Made by a program: the position numbers and the translations under genes. The notes beneath the pieces are model-generated. The model searched no databases. It was not told where the DNA came from and saw nothing but the letters and a program-made list of their open reading frames with translations. Shown here in pieces: positions 25,039 through 37,378 of a stretch of DNA of 64,000 nt (the first letter of the stretch is position 1; each line of letters begins with the position of its first letter). The DNA is from Nyssa sinensis (Eukaryota > Streptophyta > Magnoliopsida > Cornales > Nyssaceae): assembly GCA_008638375.1 (NCBI GenBank), contig VIRR01000579.1:1-64000 (forward strand), written 5' to 3'.

Positions 25039-26437
25039 CCATATTTTACTAAAACAAATTGTGGATAAGGCTTAAAACAGGGATAAGCTATTCCAGCCTT
25101 CATTCGGTATATCCAAACCCAATTTTATAACCTAGCAACCAAACAGGCCATTTCTAACATATATTTAAAACAAAATTAAATCAAAATGATGCAGTTTTAA
25201 ACCAATTCAGATCCAAATGATGTAGTATTGTTACTACTATTTACTTTCTTCTCCAGTGGGATTCCGTCATCCCCTCCGGCGACGGTCAATATTTTTCGAT
25301 CACATCTCCAACCAAACTCGATGTGGTTCGATCCCCTCTTTCCCAAGGATTCCAACCCTATCATTTGTTTTTCACATAATCCTTTCAATTTTCACGAATA
25401 TTAGAATTTCAGTGGGTCTCTGGTGAGATCCGAAATTTTGGTAAAGGGAATTTTTCTAATTTCATGCATATTTCCTCACTAGTTTTGCCCATTCTAACCT
25501 CTATTCAATTTTTGCACTTCATGGGATCAAATCCCAATAGTTTATTTCAAGTTTAGAGCATAAAATTATAAGACCCGATTATCTCTCTAAAACCTGCAAC
25601 TGAGGTTTTCTACCTCAATTTTAGACCATTTCAAGTAATTCGTTTTGCAAAATAAACAATATTTCATGCTCTTTAAGTCCATGTATTCAAACTAAGTTTT
25701 TATGCTTCTAAAACTTAAAAACAGATTTAAACCTTTCTCATCTGGGTTGAGCTTTTGGCTCGTAGGATCCTCTATTTTTCTTATTTGTTTCTTCCTTCTT
25801 TGTTTCACCTCTGAGCCTTCAATATACGGCCTCCAACTCTCAGTTTCTCCTTTAGATTTCTGATTTTTTTCTAAAACCAACCCACGCATATATATAGCAA
25901 AACTCACCGCCACCCTTTTCTCTCTCTTCCTCCTTTCAGCCCTTTTTCTTGACTTTTCCTTTCTACATTCAGCTTTCTTTTCTGAATTCTATCTCCTTTT
26001 TCTCTTTTCTTTTCCAAACATTTAATGTAGTAGATATTTTGTATTATATATATAATATAAAAACACATACTAGTACACATAGCAACACACACTGTGCATT
26101 GCCGACACTGAGTTATGCCTCCTCTCTCTTTCCTTTTTTTATTTTTCTAGCATTTAATAGAGGCAAGATATTTATGTAATATATTCATATAATATGTATA
26201 TACACACACTGCATACACACACACACACTGCTGACAACCTGTCTCCCTCCCCCTCCATATATATGTATGTATCTTAGCATATATAAATATACATATATTT
26301 CATTTATAAATGTACATATATTATTATATATATATGTATATACACACAATTACACATTATTTCACAAACATATATATATATATGTTGTTATATGTATATA
26401 TGTCTATATATATTTACTATATACACATATACATATG

Positions 26438-29400
26438 TGTCACGACCCGAAATCCACCCTATGCGGATCTCGTGTCGCGGGGCCGACCCGAAGGCCGTCC
26501 CTACTTTTTCCGTTCCTGTATCATAGTACTAATATGCAATGTACTAAAAATTTAAAACAATAAACAGCGGAAGTCTTTATCAGTTACAGTAATCCAGCGG
26601 AAGTCTTTTTAAATAAATTAAACAGCGGAAGTCTATTAAATACATGACATAGTTCTACAAAATTCAAAATGAGAACTAAACCGTAACCAGCACCCGGGGG
26701 TGGTGAATACATGGGAGAACTAACATAGACTGATCAGTACTTCAAAATGTCCCCCTACGCTCTCAGACTCCTACTGGGGTCTCGCAGCGTCATCACCTGA
26801 AATGGGGGTAAGTGGGGTGGAATGAGCTATGAAGCTCAGCAAGTAAACCAGATCTCCGACACTGGTATCGATGATTATAAAGAACGTGAATCCATGAATA
26901 AAATATGATAGCCAATCATAAGAAAGGAGATGCTGTGATAGCCAATGAGAACAGTTGCCATGATGGCCAATAAGTAGTGGGGCACAATATATAGTCAGAA
27001 GTAATGAATAAGCAGTGATAAGAGTTTTCTCAACAATAACCTGTCACAATGAGAATACTGCCACAATAAATCGTTTACAATCAAACCAATGAACAATGTA
27101 AGGTAATCCATAAGAAACAGTAGTCCATAAGAAACAGTAATCCATAAGGTACAGTAACCATTCAACAATATTTCCATAACAATAATCCAATGGAGATGCT
27201 CATAATCTGTAGTAGGGAATGGCAACCCCTCTGCGTAATTCGAGGCCCGGCATACCTCTCAGTTAAACTCACATCTTTTGCCACATGTCCGTTCACGGAC
27301 TAGTTCGTCACAGAAGCATCGGATGGATATTGTGACTGAGCACAATTCCAGCATTTATAAACATAGCATGATCATTTATGATTCCATAAGGAGTATGAAA
27401 ATGGAATATCATATATACAGTAAAGCATAACAGTAAGCCTTTCAAGGCATGGTTCATTTCAATAACAATAGTACAATAGTCAATCAATGTCCACAAGATA
27501 GATCAATATCGCATTGTGGATAACAATAACGTGAGGTACTTTCAAGAGTACAAGTTCGGCAGTAAAGAATAAACTTGGCTTTAGAAACACCACATGGAAG
27601 AGAAAGTGATCCACTTACCTCTATCGTGATTCTACCTCAAAAATCCGTGAAGGTACCCTTGCCTTTCGAGTTCCCTATATATCAGTGAGTACGTTTCAGA
27701 ATAAATGCTATTCATCAAATTTTATACCTTTCTATCATAAGTATTTCAAATACTATTTTAGACTTTACCATTGAGTCCGGAACGCCGAAGAAAGTCGGTT
27801 TAGGCTTTCGCGGAATTCCATTTGGACTTTTGTACTAAAAAGGGCAAAATAGTCATTTTGCACTTTTGCGGTATTTTATCCTTCGGGGTTCCGTCTCGTA
27901 AAACGGACCCCACCATTGGACTCAGAACGTCCGAGATAATAGGTTTTGACTATTCATTTGTGTCTTTTTGGACTTCGTTTGACCTCTTTTTGGAATAGGG
28001 GCATTATTGTAAAATTAATATTTAATTAATTTTTTATACTTGGGCAACAGTGTAATTTTCCAAACTATTTGGGGCCAGTTCACAATTACTAAAAGCTGCG
28101 GTCTGAACCAGTTGGTTCAGACCTAAAAACCCTAAACCAGTCCACTCTTGCCCTGAACCAAACGGTTCACTTCATTTGAAAAACCGGATTCCAATAACCT
28201 AATTTCCTATCCCTATCCAGGGTTCGGATAACCTCAAACCCATTTCCCATTTATTATCCGTGTAACCAAACTAGCCCAATCCCATTTAATTTCAAACCCA
28301 AAACGACACAGCTTAACTTACCCTTTTTATAACCGGTCGGGTCCCGACCCGATTCAAACCCAAACCCGTTTCCTTTTAACCCGGTAGACTCCCCGATTTT
28401 CCGATCGTCTCCCCCAAAGCTCCGGTGAACTGTATTAGGGTTCCGTCACCTTCTCCGGTGACGGCAACCAATTCCCGATGGTTTTTCCCCCCATTTTGAA
28501 TGCTATTTTCTTCCTTTCTTCCCCACGACCTTATTCCTACCCTCGGCTTGCCCCAAAACTTTCCCTATCTTCACGAAATAGGGGTTTAACATCTCCGGCC
28601 GAATCTCCGGCCATATGATTTTTCTCATTTTCCCTATGATTTCTTCATCATTTTTCATTCTTCCTTCTTCATTTAGTTTTCTGCATGCATAAGGATAGTT
28701 TTCATAAACTTTTAAACAAGTTTTAACCATAGAATTCATGGAACCCGATTATCCTCCCGTACCTGCAACTCCAATTTTCTCTATGGTTTCTACACCATTT
28801 AACACGATTCCTTTTGCATTTAAAAGCTAATACCATTCTGATTAAGACCTATAATCATATATAAGCTTCATGCTCAAAAGCAATAAAAACAGAACCTAAA
28901 CCACTTACCTGGGTTTCGGTTTTTAGCCCACTGTGACCTTCCCAATCCTCTCTGTTTCTGCTTCAATATTTCTTTCTTCTTCTCTCCTTCAGTTCCTAAC
29001 TCTCCCTTTTCTTTTCTAACCTCTCATCACTCAAACCCGTGCATGGATACATATATCCAAAGACCCACCGCCTCTTCTCTCTCTACCTTATCTCTCTCTC
29101 TCTCTCTCTCTTGCAGTCATCCTTGACTGCAGAGAACTGCCCCCTCACCTGTAGCGATCCACGTACCCTCCAATATACATATATACCTATATTACCTTCA
29201 CACACCCACCACCTTTATCAAGGTCGGTTGGTGGGTTTCCCAAACACACACAAACACACAGTGATGCACACACACACACACAGTGATGCACACACCTACT
29301 GATTTTTGTATTGGAAGCTTCCTTTGTTTTTTTCTTTCTTTATTTAATTTTATATACATAATACATTATATACATAATACATTTATATTATATATATATA

Positions 29401-29735
29401 TATACCTATACAATACATGTTTTATACATATCATTATAATCATATATATACGTATAACGGTATTTTTAATCACGTACACATACACTAATATTCCATGAAC
29501 TAGGCATGTGTACGTACGTATGCATGCATGGGTTGCATGTATGCACGCTTTTCGAGGTAAGGTTCCGAGTTGCTCGGGTACCACCCGACACTGGATTTAC
29601 AAATCAAAACATTTATCTTTTGAAATTGGGTTCAGTTCCATAATTATTGTAACCTAGAGTTTAAGACAGCTCAGGTTATGCTATTCAGTCGACTTGCCTC
29701 GGTAATCGTGTCGTATCCCGGGTCGGGATATCACA
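26438..29735 (-). mobile_element. Solo LTR, 3.3 kb, TSD ATATG
   Basis: It runs TGTCACGACCCG..GATATCACA on the plus strand. It is flanked by perfect ATATG (26433-26437 and 29736-29740). The 5' LTR of element C has the empty site (acatatgtataccc near 35185). It is the same family as 63102-64000. In minus sense it has a perfect donor CAG|GTAAGT at 28908. It also carries the palindrome CGGTCGGGTCCCGACCCG near 28337, the dyad GCAAAATAGTCATTTTGC at 27844-27861, the box at 27705-27719, a second donor near 27615, the hairpin GAGCTTCATAGCTC near 26825, and TTTCAG|GTGATGAC near 26797. Confidence 0.93.
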
Positions 29736-30021
29736 ATATGTATACCCATATATACATATATATATATACACTATATATAAATATACCTACTCATGTACGT
29801 GTCTGCGTACACATTTTTCCACGAAGCCTAGTTTCTCATACGGGTGTTCCCTAGGCACTTGGGGTTGCCCATAAATGATTATTCGGTATTTGAAAGTGTT
29901 TGTATTCTTAAAATCATACATCTATCTCATTACACTACGTTTTTGGGTCACAGTCAGTTTTCACACCGGTTGACCAAGTCTACCTCGGGTTGAGTGCTGT
30001 ATTTTAGGTCAGGGTGTTACA

Positions 30022-30644
30022 TTCTACCCCCCTTAAATTGAGGTTTGTCCCCAAAACTCGAATGCTCATGATCTAAGAAACATTATTACCTTTTCACGAA
30101 ACTTTTACATTTACATTTCCCTTTTTAATCCGTCTTTTGGATTCATTCCATTCCACCTGAATCTAACTTGACAGAGTATCGACTACAATTGATCACGTAT
30201 TATCTTAGTTCAAAAAGATTTATTGAATTTCTTCCTAATATTTATTCATCATGTGTCAGCCTTTTTGGGCTTTGGCTCGTATAGCCTTATGATGCATTGT
30301 TCAAAACAATGCACAGCCATACAATAGACTTTTATACCACTATACACAGCTGTATAATAGACTCTCATACCATTTGTACATAGCCGTACAATGGACTTTG
30401 ATACCATCTATAACGACCTGCATCCACTCAACACAATATGGTCCTTCAGGTTTATATTATTCATTGTAAAATATCAATGGTCAGAATAATAATAATTGTC
30501 ATAAGAATATGGTTAAATTCCTATCTCTAGACCAACTTTAGACTTGACAGTATAAGTACTCTTAGTCTTATCTCCCACGAATCCATGAAAACACTAGAAC
30601 TCTTTCACTTAGTGATTTTCAAACCTAAAACTCTGATACCATTC
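30022..30644 (-). other. Interior of element C: PPT and PBS only
   Basis: The minus strand has a PPT (AATTTAAGGGGGGTAGAA) next to the 3' LTR and TGGTATCAGAG (plus-strand 30631-30641) three bases from the 5' LTR. The leader at 30480-30644 is clearly similar to the element 1 leader at 1980-2160, so the two belong to one superfamily. No open frame of note remains, and gag and pol have been removed. Confidence 0.85.
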
Positions 30645-31910
30645 TGTCACGACCCGGAATCCACCCTGTGCGAATCTAGCATCGCGACACCGGCCTGACC
30701 CAATTTCTGAACCAAATTTTTTCTTTTTATTTTAACTTAACATTCATATGTGAGTATTATTAAACATGCAATCAGCAATCTAATAAATAGTGGAAGACTT
30801 AATAAATTTTTCATCTATAATACTAAAGTTCAATTAATTATACAAACCCAAAAACTCCAAATACAACTACCCCCAGGACGTGGGGTGATGGGAGAACATG
30901 GGACAAGTATTATATTTCACTATCAAAATATCCTTGTAGTATATGTACCTATAGCCACTCTACGTCTATTCAGGATTTTAATCCCTACTTCAAAATATGG
31001 CATCCTTTCTTGAAAAAGTCAAATTATCTATATAAGCTATGAAAATTCAGTAAGTAATTTCTTTGCTCTGCCAGGGGTCAAAGTCAATATAAGAAAGTCT
31101 ATAACCTAAGATAAACAAGGTTATGCCAATATGATAGCCAATCAAGAAAATGAGATGTCAGAATAACAAGTCATAAAATATGAAATAACTGAACTGACCC
31201 CTCAGGTCTAAGGCACATGCTAGTCAAAGATACAGTTTTGCTTATAAATCTTTCACCCTTCCCTTCACCAGGCAATGTGGGATGCGCACGTCACCCCTCC
31301 CCCTTCGGTATCTACCGTCCTCAACAAGGAGTGCCGCCAACATCATGCCACACTCTTGGATGGGGCCTGGCTTACTTTTTTCCCAATATATAGATGTATA
31401 ATAATCACATGATCAAGATATAGAATTTAATTTAACAATATCCACAAACTGGAATAAACATCGAAATGTGGAATCAATAATAATAGCTAAATGAATCAAT
31501 AATATCTGAAATGTATAAGAGAATACAAGCCTATCAGTAATAAGAAACGTTGTGTGACATGGCTAGAACTTTGCAACATGCAGAGATCGGATTTTACTTA
31601 CCTTTACTATATATCGAGAAAGTCAGATATCCTTCTCTTTCCCCTTTGATGTTCCTAGTATTCAGGAAATACATTTCAGTCTACTCTATACATAGTCTAT
31701 ACTATTCATCAAATTTTATGCATCATTGCTATAAGTTTTTCTTTTGCTAAAGTGGACTCTACTATTGAGTCCAGGACGTCGAAAAAAGTCGGTTTAGGCT
31801 TTCACGAACTTTAATTCGGACATCCGTACTAAAAAAGGCATAATGGTTATTTCATATTTTTACGTCTCTTTATTTCTCGGGACTTATTTTCATAATTTGG
31901 ACTCCATTGT

Positions 31911-34908
31911 TGTAGAGATCTGAAAAAATGCGGGAAAATTTTTTGTTTTGTCGGTAGGATATTTGGCATACACGGTTTTGTCAGTCAAGCCCGGTTTTGC
32001 CGGTAAAGCGTCTAAATGCGTCAGTTTACCATTTGACATGTTTAAAGGCATATTTGGAGTGTGTCATAGAATATAAATATGCTTAGAATATTGTGAGGTA
32101 GCTACTATTCAAATTTTAGCTAAAACAGAAACCATTTCAAAATTGGACAAAAAGGGTGTTCGGGTGGCCCTGGTGGAACGGGCCTAAAACGACCTCAAAT
32201 GAAAATATTTTATTCTAAGAGTTTTCATTTAAAATAATTTTATGAAAATTGGTTAAAACAAAATTTTGAATTGAAGCGTTTAGGAATGGGTTGTAGAGTA
32301 ACGAGGTTTCGGGCTCATTAAGGGCAAAATGGTCATTTTCCCTTAGCCCCTTTGTCCACCACTATAAATACAGCCCCCTTAGACCATTTTTATCATAAAT
32401 TGGGTCTGCAATTACAGAATTCACGTTCTTATAGAGAGAGAGTGAGAAAAGCCCTAGAAATTCAAGAATTCAAGCTGCCGAAACACATATTTCGAGCGGG
32501 ATTTTGGCCAAACTTTCTTCTGGAAAGTTGTTCGTCTCCATGAGTAATATATCCTCACTGAACAGTTTGGCTATCCAGAAAATACAGCTTCTACAGTTTG
32601 TGAAAAACTGATTTTAAGTATGGTTTCTCACTAAGCTAGGAATAGATTTAGTTTTTCTTGCTTTGATACATGTTGATTGAGCTGTATAGATGTTTAATTA
32701 ATGCTAGGAAGTTACCTAGGCGATGTTGAATTGAAATACCTAGAGTTGGAAATTTAGGGCTTTATGTATTCTTTGGTTTATTTGATGTTTTGTTGCCATG
32801 AGGATGATGTATCTTGTCTTTGTATTTGATTGCTATATTTGATGTGTATTTATGTGATATTTACTTGAAATCTTGGAAGGGAATGAGTTGTGTAATGTAT
32901 TAGTCTTTTATGTGATGTTAGCGACTTTGTGAAATTCATTGTGGTTGGTGAAATGGTGACATTGTGGCTTGAAAAATATGTTAAGTTGTGTGGTTATGAT
33001 CTATGTTATGTGAAGCATGGTGTGGAAATTTAAAGTTATGAATCATGTAGGGTTTAAAGGCATGACTTGAAAATGTACACCATGTGTTTGATCAATTGTC
33101 ACATTGAATTTGCATGATGAAATCATGGCATGTTGGCATGGTGAAATTCTTTGGACACATGGTGTGAGTTGAGCACGAAGTGCTATGCATTATAAGGGTG
33201 TAGATCCTGTGGTGAAAAACCCAAAATTGGCCATTTGATACTCGCATGCCAACGGGGTCCGGACCGTGAAGCGAGACATGTATCGGTGCTTGATTGACCC
33301 GACGGGGAGCGGCCCGTGAAACAGGTGTGATACTCGATGGACCATCGGATGCGATCCGTAAAACCGAGACATGGGCGTGGCATGACATGGCATAGAGTTG
33401 ACATGGGTATGACATAGAGTTTGCATGTGTGAGTCATGCATAGCGTGTTGCATTGCATTAAACAACGGGAAGGGAAATTATATCTTGAAATTGTACACTT
33501 GCACACGCCACGTCCTAAATTTGTTGCTAGGATTAGTGAGTTATCATACCAGTAGTTGAGCTGACCCATTCGTGGGCAATACATTTCAGATGAGGCACCA
33601 GCTGCTTGAGACTTCCTTGAGTGTTGAAGAAAAAGGAAGGAAATGGATTTTGTAGAAGATTTGACCTTTGGGGGCATGTTTTGAATGTATGGGCATAAGC
33701 CCACTTTGTTGTATTTTATATTTAAACTTATGTAAATTGTAAACCTTAGGCCTTGGGCCATTTTAAAAAATGTATGAGTTAGAACTCAATGAATGTATGA
33801 TGTTTGATTTAAATGTATACTAGAGGTTACTTGATATTCGGGAGTTAAATATGCATTAAATGGAAGTGCTAGAAAATAGTGGATGCATGTTTAAGAGTTG
33901 ATGGATTTTGATGCAATTATAACCATATATGTTGTGATTATTAGGTGATGAAAATACTTGGGAAAAACAAAGGAGACTATGTCGAATTTTTGGTAGAATC
34001 AAAGTGGGAAATAGGTGTGTAAATGACTTTTTAAAAGGAGTGGAAAAAAATGCATAAAATGGGGGCTTAGAAGCTAGGGAATTTGGGCTAAAAGTGGGAA
34101 GAAAAGAGGGTTTAAAAGACTTGGAAAAAATTCAAAAATGGGAAAAGTAGGTTGCAGCCATGAACAGTAAATTTTCAGAAATCAGAAAATCAGCTCTCTG
34201 TTGGAACAGTAAAACAACCAGAAAACAGCCCAGTAGGCGCAGCCTGTCGCGCGCGCCCCACGCCCTGCCGCGCGCCTGTGCTCGTACGCCTTGCGCGCGC
34301 GTGGCCTGCCCCCCTTCGCGCCTGCTGCTGCCCATGCGCGCGCCCACTGCTGCCTTGCATGCTGCCACCTGCTGTCCAACCCATGGGCAACCATTGTTTT
34401 GGCCGTGTTTTGGCCATGTTGTAACCTATCTTCCAAGGGAATTTTGAGGCCATTAAACCATAATTTTGACCCAAACTTTTGAGTTCATTTTAGACCATTT
34501 TAGGCCATTATGCCAAGCCAAGTTGGGGCAATTTATGGGACACTTTTTAGGCATAAATCAAGGCCATGTTTGGCCATTTATTTGGACCACTTCTTAGACT
34601 ATACCTTAGGGTATTTTGAGCCCTTTTTGGGCCACCATTACAGGGCACTTTGAGAACGGTTTTGAGAACATTTTGAGAACCGTGTTTAAATATGATTTAA
34701 AGTATTTGGGCATTAATTGAGAGGAATACTTGAGCTATGTTGAGGAACGATTTGAGTTATATTGAATGCCGAATCTTTACTTAAATTGTTAGGAGAAACT
34801 TGAGGAATGATGATGGAGATTTAATTTAAATTTAATTCATTGTCATTTATTTATTCCTTTTCTTTCATTCAGTCGCTCCCCGAGTTCGTGGAAATCCGGG
34901 GCGTGACA
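31911..34908 (+). mobile_element. Solo LTR of the element A family, 3.0 kb, TSD ATTGT
   Basis: It runs TGTAGAGATCTGAAAA..GGGGCGTGACA, flanked by perfect ATTGT (31906-31910 and 34909-34913). Its ends and interior match the LTRs of element A. It has a TATA box TATAAATA at 32363-32370 and an acceptor-like ACATTTCAG ending at 33589. It also has a conserved block GTAGATCCTGTGGTGAAAAA near 33210 and a CpG-rich stretch at 34236-34350. ORFs over the CpG stretch are compositional artefacts. Confidence 0.93.
34236..34350. other. CpG-rich island inside an LTR
   Basis: A GC-rich stretch with alternating CGCGCG runs stands out sharply from AT-rich surroundings. The same place in the element A 5' LTR (44042-44120) keeps fewer CpGs, and the A 3' LTR (51293-51340) has almost none, consistent with methylation-driven loss. 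It may be a methylation target or regulatory region. Confidence 0.6.
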
Positions 34909-35461
34909 ATTGTTGAGTCCAGAAGGTCCAAGATAATAAAAATTGACTATTTATAATATGTATATACACACACTGCATACACACAAACTACCAACAGCGT
35001 GTCTCCCTCCCCCTTCATATATATGTATGTATCTCAACATATATATATACATATATTTCATATATAAGTGTACATATATTATAATATATATACACATAAT
35101 TACACACATTATTTCACACATATATATGTTGTTATATATATATACATGCCTATATATATTTACTATATACACATATACATATGTATACCCATATATATAT
35201 ATATATACACTGTATATAAATATACCTACTTATGTACGTGTTTACATACACATTTTTTCATGCAGCCTAGTTTCTCGTACGGGTGTTCCCTGTGCATTCG
35301 GGGTTGCCCATAAACGATTATCTAGTATTTGGCAGTGTTCGTATTCTTAAAATAGTACATCTATCTCATTACACTATGTGTTTGGGATACAAGTCAGTTT
35401 TCACACCGGTTGACCCAGTCTACATCCAATTGAGTGCTATATTTTAGGTCGGGTTGTTACA

Positions 35462-36473
35462 CCGTGGGTCCAAAAAGCATATCCCAAAGCATTTTGAACA
35501 AGGTGATGTAAACAGTTTAGCAAGTCAATAAAAGGGACTTCAACCTATACAACAATCAATTGCCAAATATCACAAGATATCATATCATGCCAAATCGAAC
35601 CCAATGATAGGCTTGTAAAGCGTATCAACAATCAAAGAGTGCATCATCAGGTTATGTTCAAAAACAAGATATGGGATACTAACAAAACAGATGCTATCAA
35701 TAAATAGGGCCCGGCTACCCCCAAAAGCACTCATTGAGGTTTACTCCCTTTCAGGTTCTTGAATAGCACTAGAGCTCTTTATCAAATATCATGTCCTCCA
35801 TGGACTAGGTGTTAAGTATCATTCCTAATCACTGACCCATAGGTCCAAATCAGTATCTATGGAATAAGGATGGGTGTTGTGGCAGACACACCACTCCCGA
35901 CACTCAAAATAATATCATAATCAGCAGAATTCCACAAGGAATGTACATATACGTGGAATATCAAATTCTCAACAGAGAGAAACATAACAGTTTTTCAATA
36001 TCCAAATCAAGGTCATAGAAATGAGTAAGCAATCACATCAAGATATTGGCAATTGAAATCTCATCATATCCACAAGGAAGTACAAGTGTCAAATTGAGGA
36101 ATCAATAAATGTCAAGTATGTATAAGAGTACAAATTGGTAGCATCGAGAAAATATAAGTGTGACATGGCTAAGAAAATACCACATATTAGTGTTTGGGTT
36201 TACTTACATTGGGTTCTTAGCATCGCATTCCCATGCGGGTTCCATATTAGCTATCGCATAGCTTTCTTTCCATTTTCCATCATTTGGGTGATCCTATAAT
36301 CATAGATCAAAAATACATTGCATAATGAATTAGTATTCATTCTATTCCCAAACATTGTTATTCAGTGTTTTAAGTTATTTTGAACTTAGTATATTCAATT
36401 AAGGGTCTTCGAATTCCCAATTAGGGTTCCTTGATACCTTATAACTTATTTAGCACTTCAAGAGCATTATGGT
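35462..36473 (-). repeat. LTR 'X' (minus), continuation
   Basis: It follows element C and is colinear, in reverse complement, with 39350-39780 of the X solo LTR (for example 'cctccatggactaggtgtt' and 'gggcccggc'). It is cut at 36474 by a plus-oriented X LTR. I see no gene. Confidence 0.7.
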
Positions 36474-36963
36474 TCTAACACCCCAACCTAATTAACGGGA
36501 ATTTAGTCACCAATTATATATTAGAGACCTTACAAGCAAAATAGTAATTAAAGAAATTAACCAAGAAAAACATAAGGGCATCAATATTAATAAGACCTTA
36601 ATTATTGAGGCTAACACATGAAGAAAATAATCAAACCCTAAGATTTCGATTCGTAAAATCTATACGTGAATGATATGAATAAGAATACCAGTATACAAGA
36701 AGAAAAATGAGAATAAAGAAAAAAGGAAGAAAATGGGATAAAATGTAAAATATGCCAAACAAGGCCTAAGAAAGAAAAATGAAGGAAAATAAGGCAAAAA
36801 TGATGGCCCAAAGTTTTGAACCTTGGACCAAAATGTGGGAAAAACTTTAACTTAAAAAGATAACCACTTGGGCTGCTAGCACATTCGTGCTTTATATTGC
36901 ACAAAATATACATATATGTTATATAAAAGCCCAACCCACCACCCAAAACAACCAACCGCAACA
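36474..36963 (+). repeat. LTR 'X' (plus), 5' part
   Basis: It begins TCTAACACCCCAACC, a TG-to-TC variant of the X start TGTAACAACCCAACCCG. The next bases (aattaacgggaattta) parallel the start of the nested copy at 36964. It continues at 40403 after the nested solo LTR. Confidence 0.7.
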
Positions 36964-37343
36964 TATAACAACCCAACCCGATTATCGGGAATTAATTTAC
37001 TAATTTAAATATTAAGGATAAAATGGTGATATTTATGAAAATTATCCCAAATAAATAAAGGCCATAAAATAACTCGAGAAAAATGAAAGCCATAAAATAA
37101 AATGAAGCCAAAAGTGTTGGCCAAGGAATTTGATCCCGAGACCCAAAAAGTATAAACGACTTATGTTTAAAAATAAGCCCGAATGTCGGGCCACTCAAAA
37201 GTGAGATGGCAACCTACCAATGGACCTCTCCTACACCCTTATTATTGTATGTGAAGATATATATATATATATATATATATATGAGATGATATGTCATATA
37301 TAACATTATAAGTGTATATAAATTGTGTTGTGTGTGTATATAA

Positions 37344-37378
<35 letters not shown>

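Larger units (their letters stand above)
23526..30021 (-). repeat. 3' LTR of element C (3.2 kb without its nested solo LTR)
   Basis: Plus-strand borders are TGTCATGACCCG and GGGTGTTACA. It matches the 5' LTR at 30645-35461 but keeps about 1.35 kb that the 5' LTR has lost. It contains a perfect dyad at 24636-24654 (GGACTC..GAGTCC), the 15-mer box at 24581-24595 (reverse complement) and the antisense tRNA-like unit at 24949-25038. It is interrupted at 26438-29735. Confidence 0.88.
23526..35461 (-). mobile_element. Element C: LTR retrotransposon derivative with a 623-bp interior
   Basis: Minus orientation: 5' LTR 35461-30645, interior 30644-30022, 3' LTR 30021-23526. The interior keeps a PBS and PPT but no gag or pol, so any mobility would need proteins in trans. 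Flanks are GCATG (23521-23525) and CCGTG (35462-35466). The X solo LTR has the uninterrupted sequence GGACCTATGGGTCATTTTAT here, so these flanks look like a TSD decayed by one change on each side. Each LTR contains one solo LTR of another family. Confidence 0.85.
30645..35461 (-). repeat. 5' LTR of element C, with internal deletion and nested solo LTR
   Basis: It starts TGTCACGACCCG at 30645 (plus strand) and ends TTGTTACA at 35461. It is interrupted by the solo LTR at 31911-34908. Near 34953 it jumps from 'gactatttat' to 'aatatgtatatacac', skipping about 1.35 kb present in the 3' LTR (24825 to about 26193), including the tRNA-like unit. A perfect dyad GGACTC-7 nt-GAGTCC lies at 31754-31772. 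Confidence 0.87.

Noticed and set aside
33183..33761. 192-codon minus-strand ORF
   Set aside because: It is antisense to a TSD-defined solo LTR. The equivalent place in the sister LTR at 43098-43334 does not keep the frame, and it has no recognisable domain.
34132..34482. Alanine/arginine-rich overlapping ORFs
   Set aside because: They are artefacts of the CpG-rich island, with several frames open on both strands at once.
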